NCBI GenBank assembly: GCA_027625915.1
Contig: JANTQA010000029.1
Coordinates: 5,890,001 to 5,954,000, forward strand
Reading direction: 5' to 3'
DNA length: 64,000 bases
DNA from: Anaeramoeba flamelloides
Taxonomy: Eukaryota > Metamonada > Anaeramoebidae
Shown: piece after piece, positions 10,877-20,151 of the stretch
How positions within the stretch are numbered: the first letter of the stretch is position 1
How the letters are laid out: each line of letters opens with the position of its first letter
The notes under the pieces: model-generated
What the model was told of the DNA's origin: nothing
What the model saw: only the letters and a program-made list of their open reading frames with translations
Database searches by the model: none
Translations under genes and position numbers: made by a program

Positions 10877-13800
10877 AAACAAATAAAAAAAAAAAAAAAC
10901 AAACAAAAAACAAAAAAAAAATTATTTTCAATTTATTTAATACGAAAAAAGAAAATCAAAACTGTTACAAAAAAATATTTATGTAATATATTTTTTAGAA
11001 ACAAAATTATACATTCTCTTGTGGACAAAATATTAATATACATTATTGAATTTAAAATTTAAATGGGGATAAAAATGTATCTCATTTGATTATCTTTTTT
11101 TCAAACAAGAAATTTTCCTTTCATTTAAAATTGTAATTTAACCAAAAATATATCAATACAAACAATAAAAAGGAATATGTTCAGAGATATAGTGATCAAA
11201 AATTTCGATTTATTTCTTGGAAACTTTTGCTTTGTTAGAAATAAAGAAAATGAAGTGAAAATTTTTTCCCCATTTAAAATTTTAAATCCCAATATTGTCA
11301 AACATCTGATCCTTTAAAAATTCAACGCTTTACTCTTTATTGATTTCATTATGAGTGAATTTTAATATATTTTTATTTAAAATAACATTTATCAAGGAAT
11401 AATTTGATGCTATTATTATAATTTCAAATTTATTTTTTAAATAAATTAAATATTTATTGGTTTTTTATCACAATAAAAATCACAAAAATGTCATAAATAA
11501 TAAAATCAAAAAATATTACTCACAAAAAAAAAAAAAAGAGGATCTGTGCACCTTATCACATCATCAAACATTTAAACTATTTTGTTTAAATTGTATACTG
11601 TGAATTTTTGTTATTCATATCTTAATAAAAAAATAATTTTAAAACAATCATATAACAGTCTTATAACAAAAATCTTATTTATATTGTGATCTTTTAAAAA
11701 AAGAAATCAGTCTTTATTGGTTCGGTTTGGAAACAATCACTTTGTTATGATCTAAGTTTGGCCTGGAAGAACGAGAAATATGATATTGCTCGAAGTGATA
11801 TAAGATGATATTGAGGAGTATGAAGAAAGTCGATTAATATCCTCTTAGCACTAGAACAGTATCATATTTTGAGTCTGGAAGGGGATCCAAAACAAGGAAT
11901 TATAACAAGGTGATTTTTGAACAAACGAAACAATCTGAGTTGCTTTTGCATTTTTGTAACTCAGGATCTAACTTGTCAAAACAAAAAACAAACCAAATAA
12001 ATTAAAAAAAAAAAAAAAACCAATTTGCTATTTTTAATGGTACTTTGAAGAAATTGTTCTTCAAAGGATCTTTTTCTCCCAAATGAATGATTGAAAATAT
12101 TGGAGTTAAATTTTAAATTGGTTCTATTAGAGATAAAAATTGGTTTAAATTCCCACAGAGACAAACCAGATCATCCAACTTTTCAATAGTCTCTATTTCT
12201 CCTTTTATTTCATGCTTGTTAAGAAACATCCGAAGGCGATCAAACCACAAAACACTGCATCTATTATGTATTCTTAACAGTGACTAATTTTGAACATTCC
12301 TCTAAAATTTCGAGACTCAATGTTGTAAAAAAAAATGTTTTTTTTTTTTTTTTTTATTGTTGAGCAGAGGTGATTCAACAAAATTACCTCCTATTTGCCT
12401 GAAACTCTAAAATTGTATTTAGGGTTTTTTTATCCTAACTGTAATGTAAGCAGGATTACAGCTCAAAGGGTATCTTTTCTTTAAAAAATGAAAAGAATAA
12501 ATTATTTCTGAAAAAAGAAAAGAAAAAGAGAAAGAAAAGCAAGAAATGAAAGAGAGTCAAAAAATAATAGAAAAAAGAAAAAACTTTCAGTGAAAAGTTT
12601 TTTTTGTGCCCCAAGTGTTGAATGGGCTGGTGGTTGTTTCCTTTTATGTCGTTTTTTTTTTTGATCGCCACCATAGGTTGTTTTAATAAAGAGTTCTAAA
12701 TATTTGAACAACTATAGATCAAATGAAAAAGGCTGTTTATTAAATTTTGATTTAGAACTTTATAGATGGGTTGAATCTAAAAAGCTCTGGTTTTTAAGAA
12801 TAAGATTTGGTTTTCGAAATTTTCTTTTCAGTTGCTTTGCTTTTTTTTTTTATTTTTTTTTTTTTTGTAAGTTTCCCAAATCTTGTTTTCGCAAAATCCC
12901 AGTACAAGATACCGACTCGACAGCAAAAACCCAGTCCAAGTAACGACTCGACAGATAGTACGGAAAGTTCAATTCGGTTCACTTTGGTTGGTTTCAGATC
13001 GCATTCGTTGGATTCAGTTCAGTTGAATAAGTCCTCGTCGAAGATCTGATCATGAACAAGTTTGGTTGGGTTAGTCATGATCAGGTCAACCAATTCTTAT
13101 AATGATTTTTTATACTTTTTACCTTTCCCAAACACCTAAAAAAACAAAAAGAGAAGGAACATAGAGCCCAAGCAACTTAAGAAGGGAAATTTGGAAAAGG
13201 TAAAAAGTATAAAAAATAAAAAATGTTTTTTTTTATAATTTATTTTTTTTTCACCTTTTGAAATTGTGTTTAATCTCATTTTCAAATTCTACTCATTAAT
13301 AGTCTTTTTTCTCTTTTCTCTTTTTTCTAAAAAAGAGACCAAACAATTCTTATTATTTAAAAATGAGATTGGTTTGTTTCGAAACGAGAAAAAAACAATA
13401 TTTGGATTTAGGCATTGCTTTTAAACAAAGAAATGGAATTCATTCCATTTTCTAAACAGTCTCCAAAATATGATGAACTTTTTTTTTTGAACTCTATTTG
13501 AATTAATAATTTTGTTCAAGGAACCAAATTATTTGTTCAAAGAGATTAACAGTTGAGACGAGCCATCTTTTGGGATTTATGAGATTTAAAACGTCACAAA
13601 AAAATTGGTTAAACTCTTCCAAAATAACTTTAAATAACATTTCTACAGAGTAATTTATTAGTAAAATACTTTTTATTTTATCCAATTAGAATTGAAAATA
13701 AGATCAGAAAATTTTCCAACTTTGCCTAATAACTAAAGGATTTCCCAAAATCTTTCCACAGCAACTTCAGTGCTATACTAAACTTTTTCGAGAGGCAATC

Positions 13801-16800
13801 ACCTTCTTCTCTGTTTTAATCCAAATTTATTAACTTAATTTTTACAAATAAAATGCTTATGTTTAAAAAAAAATGCATAGCATCTTTATAATAAAAATCT
13901 TGTTTATATTATGATTTTTGAATTAAAATTCGTTTAATCCAAATTTTTTGATTTTTTTTAGATGAAAACAGTTAATTCAATTCTTTTATTCTCTTTGTTA
14001 AACAGTCTCTATATGATAAATGGTTCAAAATTGAATTAAATTATTATTATTTAAATTACTACAACAATGAAATTTATAGTACTTTTTTTTGAATTTTTGG
14101 GACATATTTTGATTTCTAAATAAAAAAAATTAATAAAAACTTTTCCAAAATACAATTTTTTTATATTTCTTTTTCTTTATATTCTAAAAAAAATCTAAAT
14201 TTGTAAAATTATAATACTTTATTCTAAAAAATAGAAATTTTAAAGGAAAAAATATCACTATATGATCGAGAAATTACAAGGGATTCTGAACGTAGAAAAA
14301 AATTTGGTGAAACTGGAAATTTATTTCAAAAAGGGGCAAAAGAATTTGAAAAAAAAATACAACAATTAGAAAAAGAATTAATTACTGTAAAAAAAAAAAT
14401 ACTAGATTTAGAATTAGGAAAAGAACAATTTCAAATGAAAATTGAATCAGGTAAATATCCCTTAAAATATAATTTTATTATATTAAAATAAATTATTTAA
14501 TAATTAAACAAAAAAATCAATAAAATAATATATAAAAACAATAAATAGTAATTGAATATAGAGATGATAAATTAAGAAGGGATTGGACTTATCGGGTTTT
14601 AACCAAATATCCAGAAATTACGAATCTTAGAGAAAGAATCAATCCTTTAAGTAGAGCGATATCTTTAGCAAGTATTTATGCAGGTTCGAAAATTGGTGTT
14701 AAATCATTATTGACAAAAACTGTTGTTAATCAATTAATAATGCAACATTATGATTTTGAAGGGAAAAGTTTAATCTCAAGATATATTGAAAATTCAACAG
14801 CAACACTTTGTAAGATTTAATTTACTTTATTTTCATTTTAACATTATTTTTTTTCTATTACACAACCCTCTGTAAAAAAAAAAAAAACTATTAAATATAT
14901 ATATATATATATATATCCCTTAGAACCCCAAATATCCTAATTGCCTTTGAAATAAAATTTTTAATTTGAATTGTTATCGAAGGAATCCAAGATATAGATT
15001 TTATAAACAATCATCTTAGAAAGAAAAATTTATAATTAAAAATTATATAGTTACTTACATTAAGAAAAATAACTTGAAAAAAAATTTTCAACCTTTGAAA
15101 AAGTTTTCTTGGTTATTGTGATTTTATTATTTTTCAATTGAAAATTTGTAAAAATAAATTTTTTTTTTTTTTTTGAAAAGTTTGTCTAGACATCAAAAAC
15201 CTCCTAGTTTTAACATTTAAAACACATCATACTTTACTGGAAATTTTTTTGGGGCCCTTTGCACCCCAAAAATGCCTAAAATATTTTAATAAATAATTCA
15301 TTCATTAAAAAAGATATTTTGACATCACATTGGAAATTTGTTATTTCTATTGATTACCATTCAATGGTAATATCTATATTTAATTCTAAATAATTTAAAT
15401 AAAAAAAATATTAATTAAATTTGAAAAAAAAAATAATATTTTTAATTTCATTGTAAAATTTGGAAATTTTTTCAACTTGATTTTTTTTCAAATTTAAATG
15501 ATTTGGATAATAGTTCGTTTCGGATTAATAATTGATTTTTTTTTTTTAATTTTTACTATTTTTTAATTTTTGGCTTTTTAAAATCTAGATATAAAATAAA
15601 CAATATTATTGAATAAGAGACCATATATCATAACTTATTTTCCAAGATCTGGATAAATTTAGATAGGAAAAATTCAATTTATACAAAGGTGTTATTCAAA
15701 TTTTTACTAATAACAAAATTCAAAAAGTATTTTCTTTCTTTTCGAAGATTATTTTATTATATTTGAATATATTTTAGAGTTATTTTTTTTTTTTTTTAAA
15801 TTTGGGGTTAATTATTTTATCTATTAAAAAAAGTTTTTTATTTGTTGATTTCCAATAGAATAAATGAAATTATTCTACAATTTTTTTTATTTTTTTGTTA
15901 TTTCACGTACTTTCTATTGCTTAAATAAAAGTTTTAGAAAATTATTCATATTAAACTTTTAATTTTGGCCTAAAGAAATAAATTTCATTTTTCTCTTGAT
16001 TGGATATTTATTGAAATTTTTTCAGTAATATATTTTTTAATTTATTTTTTTTATCATAAAATTAACAATGTTATTTGATTATTATTAATAATAAACCAAT
16101 ATTTTGGGTTTTGAATTACTATTATTGTAATAAAATTTCTGATTTAAAAAAATAAAATAAAAATAAAAATCTTTAAAAAAAATATAAAAATGAATAATTA
16201 TTATTTTTTTTTTCCAATTTCAAAAAAAAAATCAATTACATAACTACTTTATCTTTGAACTATTTTGACTTTTTATTATAATTCAAATCCAGAATCAAGA
16301 CAAATAAGAAAATAAATATATTAGTACACAAATGTCATTTTAAATCTTTTTTTAAAAACTTGATGAAATTTAGGCAAATCCGGGGTGCTAAGGGATATAT
16401 TTATACTTATTATTTTTCATTAATACACAATTCATGTTTTTCAGGAGTACAAAAAAATTAATTTTTTTAATATTTTTAATAAATTACTGATTAAAGTGAA
16501 TAACCTAATGAAAAGATATTTTTTCAAGAATGAAAATACTATTTTAGTTTTATTTCATCGCCAAATGAATTTTAAAACAAAAATTAACAAATATTCTAAA
16601 ATTAAAGAAATAATAATTAGTTTCAAAAGATCGAAAATAAAAATAATCAATAATATTATAAAAATTGAAATTATTTATTTATTCCTGAAGGGAGAAAATT
16701 TCTTTACTCCTATTCATTTTTGTGTTTTCTCATATTTAAAGAAATAAAAAAACATTTTAAATTTTCTTATTATTTTCCAAAACAAAAAAAAACACAAATG

Positions 16801-19164
16801 CTCATTTTGATCTTAAATTAATGATTAAACAAATTTCCAATAGAAACCAATACGATTTTTATAAATTTATTCTGAATATTTCACCAGCTTTATTGTTAAA
16901 ACAACATGATTTTTTTACTTAGCGACAAAAGATCTTGCATAAAAAAAAAAATTTGCAAAACAATTTTACGAGTTAAAAAAAAAAAAGAAAAAAATAAAAA
17001 AGGCAAAATGTGAAAAAATGATTTCTATTTCCAAATTTCCAAAATAATATTTTTTTCTTCTAATAACCATTTAACTCCTTAAAGCGTATGTAATTTTTCC
17101 TTTAGAGCTGGGTAAAGTACCGTAGAGTTTCCAGATTTTAAATTTATTGAATTAAAAAAATTTAAATAATTAAATCAATTTACATACTAGAAAATTAATG
17201 AAATTTATTCTAAAATAATTTATATAGGTATATATATATATAATATGTTTAAAACATTTTAATCCATAGAACTTAACTAAACAAGAAATTCAAAGCATGT
17301 TAAATAATATTTTAATTGATTTAAAACTTACATTTAAACTAATATTTTAGGTTTAAAAAAAAGAAGAACGATAAAAAAAAAAACTTTAGAAAATACAAAA
17401 CAACAATCAAGATTGATAAGACAGAAAAATATTTTATTATTTAATTAACCAAAAAATAAAAGATAAAAAAAAAATTAATTAAATTATTTTAATCAAAAAG
17501 AATTTTTTTCAAATTAAATTTTTCTGATTTGTTACAAAAACCAAAGCTTATTTCTTTATTGGTAATTATTTCAATTAAATAATGTAAACTAAACAATAAA
17601 AAAAAATAAAAAAAAAAATAAAAAAGATCCTGAAGTCAATTTAAGGGAAAGTAGACTATTACTTTTACTTAGAATGGCTATTAGAGATTCCGAAACACTC
17701 TACGATTTATTAATGAGTGGGAATAATCGAAAAAATATTTCAAAAGAACAGCAAATGAATGTTATTGCTGGCACGATAGATGAAATTGGACTTGAAATGA
17801 TTGATGAAAACGATTTAGATATTTGGAAAGAGCCACCTGATAATCCATCGAATATTGTTTATCACACTGAGGAGCAAGAAGAAATATTGCAGCAGTTACA
17901 ACAGCAAGACAAGCCAAAGGAATCGCAACAGAAGCCAGAAAAGCAAAGAGAATTCCGTAATAAATCTGAAATACCAAGTTTAGATTTATTACATTGTGCA
18001 AATATCAACAAATTAGTGGAAAAATTAACTTCTGACCAATCGACTGTTCAATATCGAAATACGTTTATTATGACATATCAATCCTTTATGACACCATTGC
18101 AATTATTAAATAAATTAAAGCAAAGGTACAATGTGCCAGCCAAAAAGGAAGGTGAAGATGAGATGACATGGAAAAAAAATAGAGACTTTATCACGATTCG
18201 AGTAATTTCTGCACTTAAGAATTGGATCGAAACTGAATTTAATGATATTGATGAAAAAATCGTCGAGAAATTAAAGGATTTTATTCGAAGGGTGATCAAA
18301 CCAGAAAAGGAAAGATCGGCAACAAGTCTATTGAATGCCATTAAAGATCAACGAGAAAAAAGAGAAAAGCAAAGTTTATTAAGAACGACAGAGCAGGCGC
18401 CACCGCCTATTGTTCCAAAAAACATTTTCCATCCAAAGTTGTCTTTGTCAGATATTTGCGAGGAAGAATTTGCTCGTCAATTGACATTATTGGTGTCTGA
18501 TTTATTTCGAAAAATCAAGCCGTCCGAGTTGGCAAAACAGCAATGGACAAAAAAAAAACCCACTGGCAAAGTTTTAAATATTGTTGCCTGCTTTAATAAA
18601 TTTAATGGGTTTGGTAGGTACATTGCAACAGAAATTGTAACCCCAAAAACAGTCAAAGAGCGAGCTAAGGCCTGGCAAAGATTTGCTAAGATGGGGAAAC
18701 ACTTTTTAGAGTTAAGCAACTTTGACTCCTTAATGGCAACTATTGCCGGCCTATCTAATAATGGTGTCAGAAGATTAAAACAAACACACCAAGAAATCCC
18801 CAAACACTTTACCAAAATGTTTAATGAAGCTAAAATAATAATGGAACAAAAAAATGGTTACCATGTGTATAGAAAAAGATTGGAACAAGCCCGTTTAGAT
18901 GGACCCGCAATGCCCTACCTTGGCGTTTGGCTGACAGACATAACTAGAATTTCCAGTGGTAGCTCAAATACAATCAAGGGGTTGATTAATTTTTCCAAAA
19001 GGAAGCAGCTGTATAATATTATTAGCCAAATACAGGAATACCAAAATTTAAGATACCATTTCCAATCTGTTTATCAAATTCAAATGTTATTAAAAAAAGA
19101 ATTGCCACATAAAAACGATAAAGAACTTTATAAAATTTCTGTTTCAAGGGAAAAAAAAAAATAA
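8110..19164 (+). CDS. CAP-Gly / coiled-coil / RasGEF protein, six-exon model
   Basis: Proposed exons are 8110-8242, 8427-9113, 10359-10808, 14235-14450, 14549-14809 and 17627-19164. Every junction is GT..AG in phase 1, and the sum is 3,285 nt (1,094 residues plus stop). The product would carry a CAP-Gly domain (about residues 5-75), a Lys/Glu then acidic Ser/Thr linker, a long coiled coil (about 275-490), a helical module resembling the LisH region found before RasGEF domains in amoebae (about 500-605), RasGEF-N (about 700-800) and a Cdc25-type RasGEF catalytic domain (about 845-1090). Inferred role: tying Ras activation to microtubule ends or to proteins with EEY/F tails. Weak points: introns of 1.2, 3.4 and 2.8 kb, a non-consensus AAG acceptor before exon 6, and competing downstream exons with stops at 9199-9269 and 17351-17448. 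Two or three separate genes remain possible. Confidence 0.5.
9114..10358. other. Putative intron 2, or gene boundary
   Basis: In the fusion model this is an intron with donor GTTTGT at 9114 and a pyrimidine-rich acceptor ending CATCAG at 10358. It contains a T1 MITE (9818-10226). An alternative acceptor, TTACAG at 9198, would give an 85-bp intron and a last exon at 9199-9269 that adds about 22 basic residues (KEKKRIKRKIY...) and stops with TAA. The CAP-Gly protein might therefore end here on its own, or in a second isoform. Confidence 0.5.
9818..10226 (-). mobile_element. Tc1/mariner-like MITE, family T1, reverse copy
   Basis: In reverse complement it matches 1-110 (ACAATTGATATT.TGTTAAAG) and the left half of 58206-58730 (GTTACGTAAT, TTTCGAT/TTTCGTT blocks). 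It begins CAGTGTTCAAAG after TA at 9816-9817. It is diverged, with an internal deletion relative to the copy at the start of the window. Confidence 0.5.
10359..10808 (+). CDS. Coiled-coil exon (exon 3)
   Basis: The exon opens after CATCAG with (D)ETILIEELEKVNLEINK and continues for about 150 residues of heptad-like Glu/Lys/Gln/Leu sequence (LIEQIEKLNQEIEEMQEQNE; MKEVENLSNSYQKLRNEIE). It ends at G|GTTTGT at 10809. The frame is open upstream to 10256 but has no ATG there, and a pyrimidine tract precedes the acceptor, so this is an internal exon rather than a gene start. Entry and exit phases (1 and 1) match exon 2 upstream and exon 4 downstream. A coiled coil implies a dimer; no other domain is seen. 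Beyond 10808 the frame runs into poly-A sequence typical of non-coding DNA. Confidence 0.7.
10809..14234. other. Putative intron 3 with decayed coding islets
   Basis: A 3.4-kb interval beginning GTTTGT with a 35-bp A-rich run nearby. Most is AT-rich. Three islets have unusually complex sequence: minus-strand frames around 11750-12290 (for example WFDRLRMFLNKHEIKGEIET), sequence around 12600-12840, and a relatively GC-rich patch at 12880-13110 containing CGACTCGACAG twice. They look like remnants of old coding sequence of unknown origin. A hairpin lies at 13106-13217. If the fusion model is wrong, a gene boundary would fall here. Confidence 0.4.
13106..13217. repeat. Hairpin with 28-bp arms
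   Basis: ATTTTTTATACTTTTTACCT (13106 onward) pairs with its reverse complement ending near 13217 (AGGTAAAAAGTATAAAAAAT); the arms extend to about 28 bp with one mismatch and a loop of about 55 bp. Unknown function; a very short MITE or a structured transcript are both possible. Confidence 0.5.
14235..14809 (+). CDS. Coiled-coil and LisH-like exons (exons 4 and 5)
   Basis: Exon 4 (14235-14450, after AATAG) continues the coiled coil (GAKEFEKKIQQLEKELITVK). A 98-bp intron (GTAAAT..AATAG) leads to exon 5 (14549-14809), which encodes VIEYRDDKLRRDWTYRVLTK, then YPEITNLRERINPLSRAISL, then a helical stretch VVNQLIMQHYDFEGKSLISR. The last segment resembles the LisH-like helices placed just before RasGEF-N in several amoebal RasGEFs; this is recognition by pattern, not a search result. 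Exon 5 ends T|GTAAGA. Joining to 17627 gives ATLYPEVNLRESRLLLLLR, which reads well as one continuous helical module and favours these exons belonging to the RasGEF gene. Confidence 0.7.
14916..16395 (+). mobile_element. CCCTTAG-family DNA transposon, non-autonomous, copy A1
   Basis: The left end TCCCTTAGAACCCCAAAT and the right end CGGGGTGCTAAGGGA are inverted repeats of about 15 bp, each bordered by TA repeats (outer TATATA). Length 1,480 bp, no long frame. It aligns along its length with 58749-60257 in the same orientation and with 34567-36617 reversed. The TA borders suggest TA-targeted insertion followed by microsatellite growth. Confidence 0.8.
16840..17105 (+). mobile_element. Relic of the GGGGCCC MITE (F3)
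   Basis: A diverged match to the right third of F1 (7075-7330), in the same order: AATAGAAA(C/T)CAATA, GATCTTGCA(A)TAAAA, AATGTGAAAAAATGATTT, TTTCCAAAATAA. The left two thirds and the right end are missing. Confidence 0.5.
17627..19164 (+). CDS. Ras guanine-nucleotide exchange factor (RasGEF-N + RasGEF)
   Basis: This exon encodes the exchange module for small Ras-family GTPases. If it were a separate gene, the first ATG is at 17674 (496 residues); the frame is open back to 17593 and the preceding codons (PEVNLRESRLLLLLR) look coding, so the true start is probably in an upstream exon. Counting from that ATG, RasGEF-N lies at about 100-210 (SLDLLHCANINKLVEKLTSD). The catalytic Cdc25 domain spans about 247-490, with its conserved blocks visible: QLTLLVSDLFRKIKPSEL, FGRYIATEIV followed by the AGLSNNGVRRL block, and PYLGVWLTDITRI. 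The exon ends in a short Lys tail at TAA. All the regions known to contact Ras are present, so it is probably active. The downstream 300 bp is AT-rich with TTAATTAAT runs. Confidence 0.93.
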
Positions 19165-19512
19165 TTTAATTTTGTGTTTTTGAATTTTATTTTTTCTTAT
19201 TAAATATATAATTAATTAATTAATTTTTATATTTTATTTTTTATTCAAATATTTGGAAAAAAAAGATTATTTTTCAAAAATTAAAAGTTTCAACTGTCTT
19301 TGCTTATTATTATTTCTCAAATTCTTTCAATTTTTCAAATAAATAAGAATAATTCAAATGGAAAAAAAAATTAATATTTATTTATTTATTTAGAGAAAGG
19401 AGTAATGAAAGAAAATTGTATCAAATAAAAAAAAAGAGTGAAGAAGAAAATTAATTAAAATATCTATAAAAAATAATAAGATCATTTTCATGACCAAATT
19501 AGAAACTATCCA

Positions 19513-19720
19513 TTGTCGTTAGGTTTTCTTGAGTTTTCTATTTATTTGTGAAGTGTTCTAGGTTATTTAGAAAATCAATTGATTTTCGTTAGGTTTTTTT
19601 TTAATTTTTGTTATAAACAGAAAATTTATTAAAATTTTCTGTTTATTTCAAAAAGTAAAAAAAATCTAGAACACTTCACAAATAAATAGAAAATTCAAGA
19701 AAATCTAACGAAAATCAATA
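19513..19720. repeat. Nested hairpin of about 200 bp
   Basis: The left arm (19513-19563, CGTTAGGTTTTCTTGAGTTT and TTATTTGTGAAGTGTTCTAG) pairs with the right arm (19670-19716, CTAGAACACTTCACAAATAA and AAATTCAAGAAAATCTAACG). A second palindrome at the centre, AAACAGAAAATTT..AAATTTTCTGTTT (about 19616-19650), forms its own stem. Further partial copies of the arm follow to about 19765. The purpose is unknown. Confidence 0.6.
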
Positions 19721-20046
19721 GATTTTCGAAACAAAATAGAAAACCTCAAAAAAACCTAGAACACTTAACAAAGAAAAAAAAAAAAAAAAAAAAAACAAGA
19801 AACCTAGTCACTCGACTGCACTTGACAACACTTCACCAGAATACACAGGAGTACCAAAAACCCGATAGAAAGATTATCGATTACATATAAAAATTTCACA
19901 ATATTGATTAATAAGTGGTATAAAGCTGTAGTTAGGTCTTTTTTAATTTTAAAATAAGGGAGTAAAAGATAATTTTTTGCTCAATTCTTTTAAATTAAAA
20001 AAAAAAACTAAATACTACCCCCGAAGAGTGTTGCACTTGATGCCAG

Positions 20047-20151
<105 letters not shown>

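Larger units (their letters stand above)
14810..17626. other. Putative intron 5 carrying two transposons
   Basis: A 2.8-kb intron (GTAAGA..AAAAAG) that holds a complete 1.48-kb CCCTTAG element and a relic of the GGGGCCC MITE. Near its 3' end, the good acceptor ATTTTAG at 17350 would open a short exon, 17351-17448 (CLKKRRTIKKKTLEN...), ending in TAA. Used instead of exon 6 it would remove the RasGEF domain. Confidence 0.5.

Noticed and set aside
12880-13110. GC-richer patch considered as a tRNA or other structured RNA gene
   Set aside because: No cloverleaf, A-box or B-box arrangement could be fitted on either strand.
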